Both the position numbers and the translations under genes were made by a program. The notes below the pieces were generated by a model. It worked only from the letters and a program-made list of their open reading frames with translations. It was not told the DNA's origin and searched no databases. From Acidobacteriota bacterium (GTDB lineage: Bacteria; Acidobacteriota; Blastocatellia; Pyrinomonadales; Pyrinomonadaceae): 64,000 bases of DNA. The stretch lies in the NCBI GenBank assembly GCA_016700175.1, contig CP065003.1, positions 2,242,001-2,306,000 on the forward strand, read 5' to 3'. Positions 59,948 through 64,000 of the stretch are shown in pieces; position 1 is the first letter of the stretch; each line of letters opens with the position of its first letter.

Positions 59948-60547
59948 ATGTCAACACTGACGTTTGCTGAAACAAAAGGCGTTTGCGAACTTGCGTATGA
60001 CGGCGAAAGGAATGAATCCTACAGATTCCCGGACGGAACTTCCTGGAGCATAAGGGATACGGAAAGCAGCTGGATGTCGGGATTCAAGGCGATCTTCATT
60101 CAGGGGAACGGCAAGTCTGTGCTTGCGTTCGCCGGGACCGATTCGCTTCTGGATGTCGCGGTTGATATCGCGCAGGTTGCGGGAGATGTACCGTCGCAAT
60201 ACAGGGAGGCATTGCTGTACACGGGTGTAGTGCGAAGGTCAGCGAGAAACCTGATCCTCGCGGGACACTCGCTCGGCGGAGGACTTGCCGCATACTGTTC
60301 GGTGCACACGAGGCTTAGGGCTTATACGGTCAATCCGGCACCGCTAGTCGGCGCCGCAACCTGGTCGGCCCTCGTCGGCGATAACTCCCAGATAACCAAC
60401 TATGTCGCTCAAGGCGGGGAGTTCGTGAGCAGTTCTCCCGGAAGGAATCCCGGAATCGACGTCGAGATGCCGTCAAGCGGCAACATTTTCTCGAGGCACT
60501 CGCTGGGCAATGTCGACCCTTCGGTACCGCTTCCGACGCGCGAGTGA
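59948..60547 (+). CDS. Lipase-like hydrolase inside the T6SS cluster, candidate effector
   Basis: A 199-residue alpha/beta-hydrolase. It has the nucleophile elbow GHSLGGG (Ser108) in LILAGHSLGGGLAAYCSV and a late His184 in FSRHSLGN, as in class 3 lipases or DUF2974/Mbeg1-like proteins. An FRGTxxxxD-like strand (LAFAGTDSLLDVAVDI) comes before it. There is no signal peptide. It is placed between tssE and tssF, where toxins or their adaptors are sometimes encoded. No small immunity gene is beside it, so effector function is inference. Confidence 0.7.
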   Translation: MSTLTFAETKGVCELAYDGERNESYRFPDGTSWSIRDTESSWMSGFKAIFIQGNGKSVLAFAGTDSLLDVAVDIAQVAGDVPSQYREALLYTGVVRRSARNLILAGHSLGGGLAAYCSVHTRLRAYTVNPAPLVGAATWSALVGDNSQITNYVAQGGEFVSSSPGRNPGIDVEMPSSGNIFSRHSLGNVDPSVPLPTRE

Positions 60548-60611
60548 ATAGAGAAATCAAGGGCTTCTCCGGGTACCTGCATTCTGAGAACCACCGCTCG
60601 ATCAGAAATGA

Positions 60612-62501
60612 ATGCGTGACGAACTTCTAGGTTATTACGAACGCGAGCTCGTGTTCCTTCGAAAGATGGGAGCCGAGTTCAGCAAGAGGTATCCCAAGAT
60701 TGCCTCCAGGCTTCTCCTCGACGAGGAGAAGATCGAGGACCCGCACGTCGAAAGACTGATCGAGGCATTTGCGTTCCTGTCCGCAAGGATCGCGCTGAAG
60801 TTGGACGATGAACTTCCCGAGATCACCGAGTCGTTCATCAATGTTCTGTATCCGCACTATCAGGCCCCGATCCCGTCGATGGCGATCGCGCAGTTCACAT
60901 ATGGTTCGCCGAACGACAAGTTAACGACGGTCTCGACTCTCGACAGAGGTTCGAATCTCTACTCGAGGCCTGTGGACGGGACGCCCTGCCATTTCAGAAC
61001 AGCTTACGACACGCTTCTTTTCCCCGTCGAGATCGAGGAAGCCGCTCTTGAGTCTCCGGCACCTACAGACGGAAGGGGGATGTACGCGGACAGTACGATC
61101 CGTCTTTCGCTGAGGTGCTATGGGAACAGTTCGCTGCACGAGATGAAGGTGTCGGAGACCGAGGCGCCGCCTAAAGCGATCCGGTTCTTCCTGAACGGCG
61201 ACCCGCAGCTTGTCTACTCTTTGTACGAGATCATTCTGAATCACTCTACCGCCGTTGAGTTCCGGGCGAAGGAAGCGCCGCTCGACAGCTCCGACCTGCA
61301 GACGATCACGAACATTCAGCTCAAGCTGCCGGACACGGTGGTCTTGACGCCGGACAACATACGGCCGGTCGGTTTCGACGAGAACGAAGCGCTCATCCCG
61401 TATACCAAGCGGTCTTTCTCAGGCTACCGGCTTCTGACAGAATATTTCACGTTTCCATACAAGTTTCTTTTCTTCGACATTCACGGGATCGACCAGGCCA
61501 TCGCGAGAAAGTTCGGCAGCCATTTCGAGATCCACATCAGGCTGAAGGACATCGTTCCTCCCGCCGCTCCCGTGACCAGCGACACGTTCAGGCTGGGCTG
61601 TTCCCCGATCGTGAACCTCTTCGAAAAAACGGCGGACCCGATCTACCTGAACCAGCAGAAGTACGAGTACCACCTGATCCCCGACGTTCACAGGCAGATG
61701 TCGACCGAGGTCTATTCGGTAGACCAGCTTGTGTCGACGGACCCGAAAACGAACACCACAAGGGAGTTCTCGCCTTTTTATTCGCTGCGGCACACGTACG
61801 GCGAAGCGCGTGAGAAGTCTTTCTGGTACGCCTCGAGGCGACAATCCCAGCGCCCGAACGATGAGGGCAGCGAGATATTCATTACGTTCGTCGATTCGGA
61901 GTTCAATCCCAGGACGCCTGCGACCGACATTCTGACTGTCAAGACTACCTGCACAAACCGGGATCTTCCCGCAAAGCTTCCTTTCGGCGGAAAAGAAAGC
62001 GATTTCGAAGTGGAAGGGGCGGCGCTCATTTCGCGCGTGCGCTGCCTGACCAAACCGACGGAAACGATCCGGCCGCCGCAGAGAAAGGGCGCGCAGTGGC
62101 GGCTGATCTCTCATATGAACCTAAACTATCTTTCGCTGGTCAACGACGAGAACGGAAGCCCCGAAGCGCTGCGGGAGATCCTGCAGCTTTACAATTTCAA
62201 CGATTCGTCCGCCACACGAAAGCAGATCCTTGGTATCACAAGCGTGTCCGCGAAGCCGGTGATCCGCCGGATCGGCCAGAGGGTCGGTGCCGGATTTGTG
62301 AGGGGACTTGAAACCACGATCGCTTTCGACGAAGAGGAATTCGTCGGAAGCGGAATGTACCTGTTCGCGAGTGTGCTCGAGCGATTCCTGGGCGTTTACG
62401 TTTCATTGAACTCGTTCAACCAGCTCGTGATCGAGTCCCGGCAGCGTGAAGGCGAGATCAAGAGATGGCGGCCAAGGACCGGCGACCAGGTCCTTCTTTA
62501 G
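60612..62501 (+). CDS. tssF: T6SS baseplate protein TssF
   Basis: A 629-residue TssF (ImpG/VasA): LLGYYERELVFLRKMGAEFSKRYPKIASRL at the N-terminus, ERLIEAFAFLSARIALKLDDELPE, INVLYPHYQAPIPSMAIAQF, and LTEYFTFPYKFLFFDIHG. It forms the TssF2-TssG baseplate wedge. The length is normal. It is followed by tssG after 36 bp. Confidence 0.94.
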   Translation: MRDELLGYYERELVFLRKMGAEFSKRYPKIASRLLLDEEKIEDPHVERLIEAFAFLSARIALKLDDELPEITESFINVLYPHYQAPIPSMAIAQFTYGSPNDKLTTVSTLDRGSNLYSRPVDGTPCHFRTAYDTLLFPVEIEEAALESPAPTDGRGMYADSTIRLSLRCYGNSSLHEMKVSETEAPPKAIRFFLNGDPQLVYSLYEIILNHSTAVEFRAKEAPLDSSDLQTITNIQLKLPDTVVLTPDNIRPVGFDENEALIPYTKRSFSGYRLLTEYFTFPYKFLFFDIHGIDQAIARKFGSHFEIHIRLKDIVPPAAPVTSDTFRLGCSPIVNLFEKTADPIYLNQQKYEYHLIPDVHRQMSTEVYSVDQLVSTDPKTNTTREFSPFYSLRHTYGEAREKSFWYASRRQSQRPNDEGSEIFITFVDSEFNPRTPATDILTVKTTCTNRDLPAKLPFGGKESDFEVEGAALISRVRCLTKPTETIRPPQRKGAQWRLISHMNLNYLSLVNDENGSPEALREILQLYNFNDSSATRKQILGITSVSAKPVIRRIGQRVGAGFVRGLETTIAFDEEEFVGSGMYLFASVLERFLGVYVSLNSFNQLVIESRQREGEIKRWRPRTGDQVLL

Positions 62502-62537
62502 AAAGGGACCGCCCGCGCATCGTTAATTCTTAGAGAC

Positions 62538-63545
62538 ATGCCAGACGAAAGGCCTTTGGACAAAGTGCTGTTTGAGGAGCCGTACCGTTTCGGGTTCTTC
62601 CAGGCGGTGCGTCTCGTGCAGCAGCTGAACTCGGACAAGCGTTCGGTCGGCCGCGACGCGATGCCGCACGAGGAGGCCGTTAGATTCAGATCGAACGTAT
62701 CGCTCAATTTTCCCGCAAGCGAGATCCAGGAGCTCAAAGAGACCGTCGACGATAATACCGGCGCTGAAAAGGTCGAGATGTTCGTGAATTTCATCGGCGT
62801 GGTCGGGGTCAGCGGGGTGATGCCGGTCCATTACACCGAGCACGCACTCAACCGCAACCGCTACGGCGACACGGCCTTCTGGGCGTTCACCGACATTTTC
62901 ACCCATCGCGTCGCCTCCCAGTTCTTCAGGGCGTGGGAAAAGTACCGGTTTCCGTATTCCTATGAGCGCGGCGACGACGAGTTCACCCAGTATCTGTTCG
63001 ATCTGAACGGCCTTGGGACGAAGGGCCTTCGCGGCCGCATGGACCTCGAGGACGAGGCCCTGCTCCCGTATTCGGGCCTGATAACCCAGAAGCCGCATTC
63101 GGCGCGTTCGACCGCTCAGATGGTCTCCGATTATTTCGGCATCGAGGTCCGGATCTTCCAGTTCTTCGGGCAGTGGTTCGACCTGGACAGGCAGAGCATA
63201 ACCAAACTGGGAGAGGCGAACAGCCACCTTGGAGTGGACGCGATAATCGGGACGCGAGTGTGGGATCAGCAGTCGAAGTTCAGGCTGGTTCTCGGGCCTC
63301 TGTCGTTTGCGAAATTCCAGGCATTTCTTCCCAGCGGAACGGCCTATGAGGCGCTGAGATCGCTGGTGAAGTTCATGGTGGGTTTGGAGTTCGATTTCGA
63401 TGCGCAACTCGTCCTCAGGAAGGACCAGGTGCCCGGAACGGTGCTTACAACGCGCGCCAAAAGGCGGCCGATGCTCGGCTGGACCTCGTGGCTAAAGTCA
63501 AAGCCGTTCGAGGAAGACGACCGCCAGGTAATTTCGAGATTCTGA
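62538..63545 (+). CDS. tssG: T6SS baseplate protein TssG
   Basis: A 335-residue TssG (ImpH/VasB): RFGFFQAVRLVQQLNSDK, VRFRSNVSLNFPASEIQEL, FVNFIGVVGVSGVMPVHYTE, SARSTAQMVSDYFGIEVRIFQFFGQWFDLD. It pairs with TssF in the wedge. The last residues are charged. A gap of about 145 bp before tssH contains no clear feature. Confidence 0.93.
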   Translation: MPDERPLDKVLFEEPYRFGFFQAVRLVQQLNSDKRSVGRDAMPHEEAVRFRSNVSLNFPASEIQELKETVDDNTGAEKVEMFVNFIGVVGVSGVMPVHYTEHALNRNRYGDTAFWAFTDIFTHRVASQFFRAWEKYRFPYSYERGDDEFTQYLFDLNGLGTKGLRGRMDLEDEALLPYSGLITQKPHSARSTAQMVSDYFGIEVRIFQFFGQWFDLDRQSITKLGEANSHLGVDAIIGTRVWDQQSKFRLVLGPLSFAKFQAFLPSGTAYEALRSLVKFMVGLEFDFDAQLVLRKDQVPGTVLTTRAKRRPMLGWTSWLKSKPFEEDDRQVISRF

Positions 63546-63689
63546 TTGCTTTTCGGAAAGTTCAATTATTGATATAAGATAGCGGCAAACATCACTCCAG
63601 CGGTTCAAGAAGCGCGTCAGGGTTCGCATTTTCCGGGCTGATCCGTAGCGGCGAGTGAAGGATTCCATTCAAAGGCAGGAGAACAGGAG

Positions 63690-64000
63690 ATGAACGTAAA
63701 TTTGAAGTCCCTCGTTGGCAGGCTGAACGATACGTGCAGAAGCGCTTTGGAGGATGCGGCCGGGCTGTGCCTTTCCCGCACCAATTACGATGTTGAGATC
63801 GAGCATCTCCTTGCGAAACTGCTCGAGAAAGACGATACCGACCTTCACGCGATCTGTCATCACTTCGAAGTGAACGTGGACAGGCTGACGAGGGATGTGA
63901 ATACGGCGCTTGACCGCCTCAAGACCGGTAATAACCGCACGCCCGGCCTGAGCGACAGGATCCCCAGCTGGGTCCAGGATGCGTGGCTTATCGCCTCGAT
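63690..64000 (+). CDS. tssH: T6SS ATPase TssH (ClpV), N-terminal part
   Basis: The first 103 residues of a ClpV/TssH protein: MNVNLKSLVGRLNDTCRSAL, AAGLCLSRTNYDVEIEHLLAKLLEKDDTDLHAICHHFEVNVDRLTRDVNTAL. This is the Clp N-domain with the ClpV-type TYDVEIEHLL-like repeat that binds the sheath TssB/TssC tail for disassembly. The gene continues past the window. GCAGGAGAACAGGAG precedes the ATG. Confidence 0.92.
   Translation, partial: MNVNLKSLVGRLNDTCRSALEDAAGLCLSRTNYDVEIEHLLAKLLEKDDTDLHAICHHFEVNVDRLTRDVNTALDRLKTGNNRTPGLSDRIPSWVQDAWLIAS

Noticed and set aside
60948..60962. tRNA-like GGTTCGAATCT motif
   Set aside because: It lies inside the tssF coding frame, and no acceptor or anticodon stems can be formed around it.

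Overview
The window is bacterial chromosomal DNA of moderately high GC. It most resembles the Acidobacteriota (Blastocatellia/Pyrinomonadaceae-like): secreted enzymes carry C-terminal FG-GAP-type repeats with DxDxDG loops, there is a reaction-centre-type dihaem cytochrome c, a VIT/vWA/TonB_C protein, and intergenic DNA full of repeats. This assignment rests on protein style; no rRNA or tRNA gene is visible to confirm it.

Layout. (1) 1-4260: an nfeD-flotillin pair flanked on both sides by copies of a repeat-rich element. One copy carries an intact GxxExxY PD-(D/E)XK-type gene; the other keeps only its last 24 codons. (2) 4269-8961: a housekeeping run rplU-rpmA-obg-nadD-rsfS-rlmH, then a DksA-like zinc-finger gene and a comF-like gene. 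(3) 8974-16181: a PQQ-type sugar dehydrogenase with FG-GAP repeats, a small NTR/TIMP-like secreted protein, tsaD, a PadR regulator, dps behind a PerR-like operator, a YbaN-family protein and an M20 peptidase. (4) 16182-31096: secreted hydrolases (S41, serine hydrolase, amidohydrolase), a dihaem cytochrome, a lone His/Cys caspase-fold-like protein, queC and queE, a VIT/vWA protein and large repeat deserts, including an eight-copy 67-bp tandem array and an IS3 remnant. (5) 31097-42927: membrane proteins of unknown function, pepP, SH3, FMN-binding, LolA-like, thiO, TlpA-like, methyltransferase, GDPD and cystathionine beta-synthase genes. (6) 43052-64000: a type VI secretion (T6SS) locus all on the + strand: three FHA-TM-transglycosylase-like genes, a YkgJ cysteine-cluster gene, tssK-tssL-tssM-tagJ-tssA-tssB-tssC-hcp-tssE-lipase-like-tssF-tssG and the start of tssH, which runs off the window.

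How the T6SS genes fit together: TssK, TssL and TssM form baseplate-membrane contacts, TssA/B/C the sheath, Hcp the tube, TssE/F/G the baseplate, TssH the disassembly ATPase, and TagJ is an accessory protein. No TssJ lipoprotein, VgrG or PAAR gene is present here. The three FHA proteins look like phospho-peptide-reading, membrane-anchored proteins with a periplasmic lysozyme-like domain. Only the middle one keeps a visible catalytic Glu. A small GxSxG hydrolase between tssE and tssF is a candidate effector.

The most unusual general property is the intergenic DNA. Several unrelated simple-repeat families, usually arranged as inverted arms, run directly into start and stop codons of neighbouring genes (rsfS stop, rlmH start, queC start, queE stop, DUF362 stop, the FMN-binding protein start).
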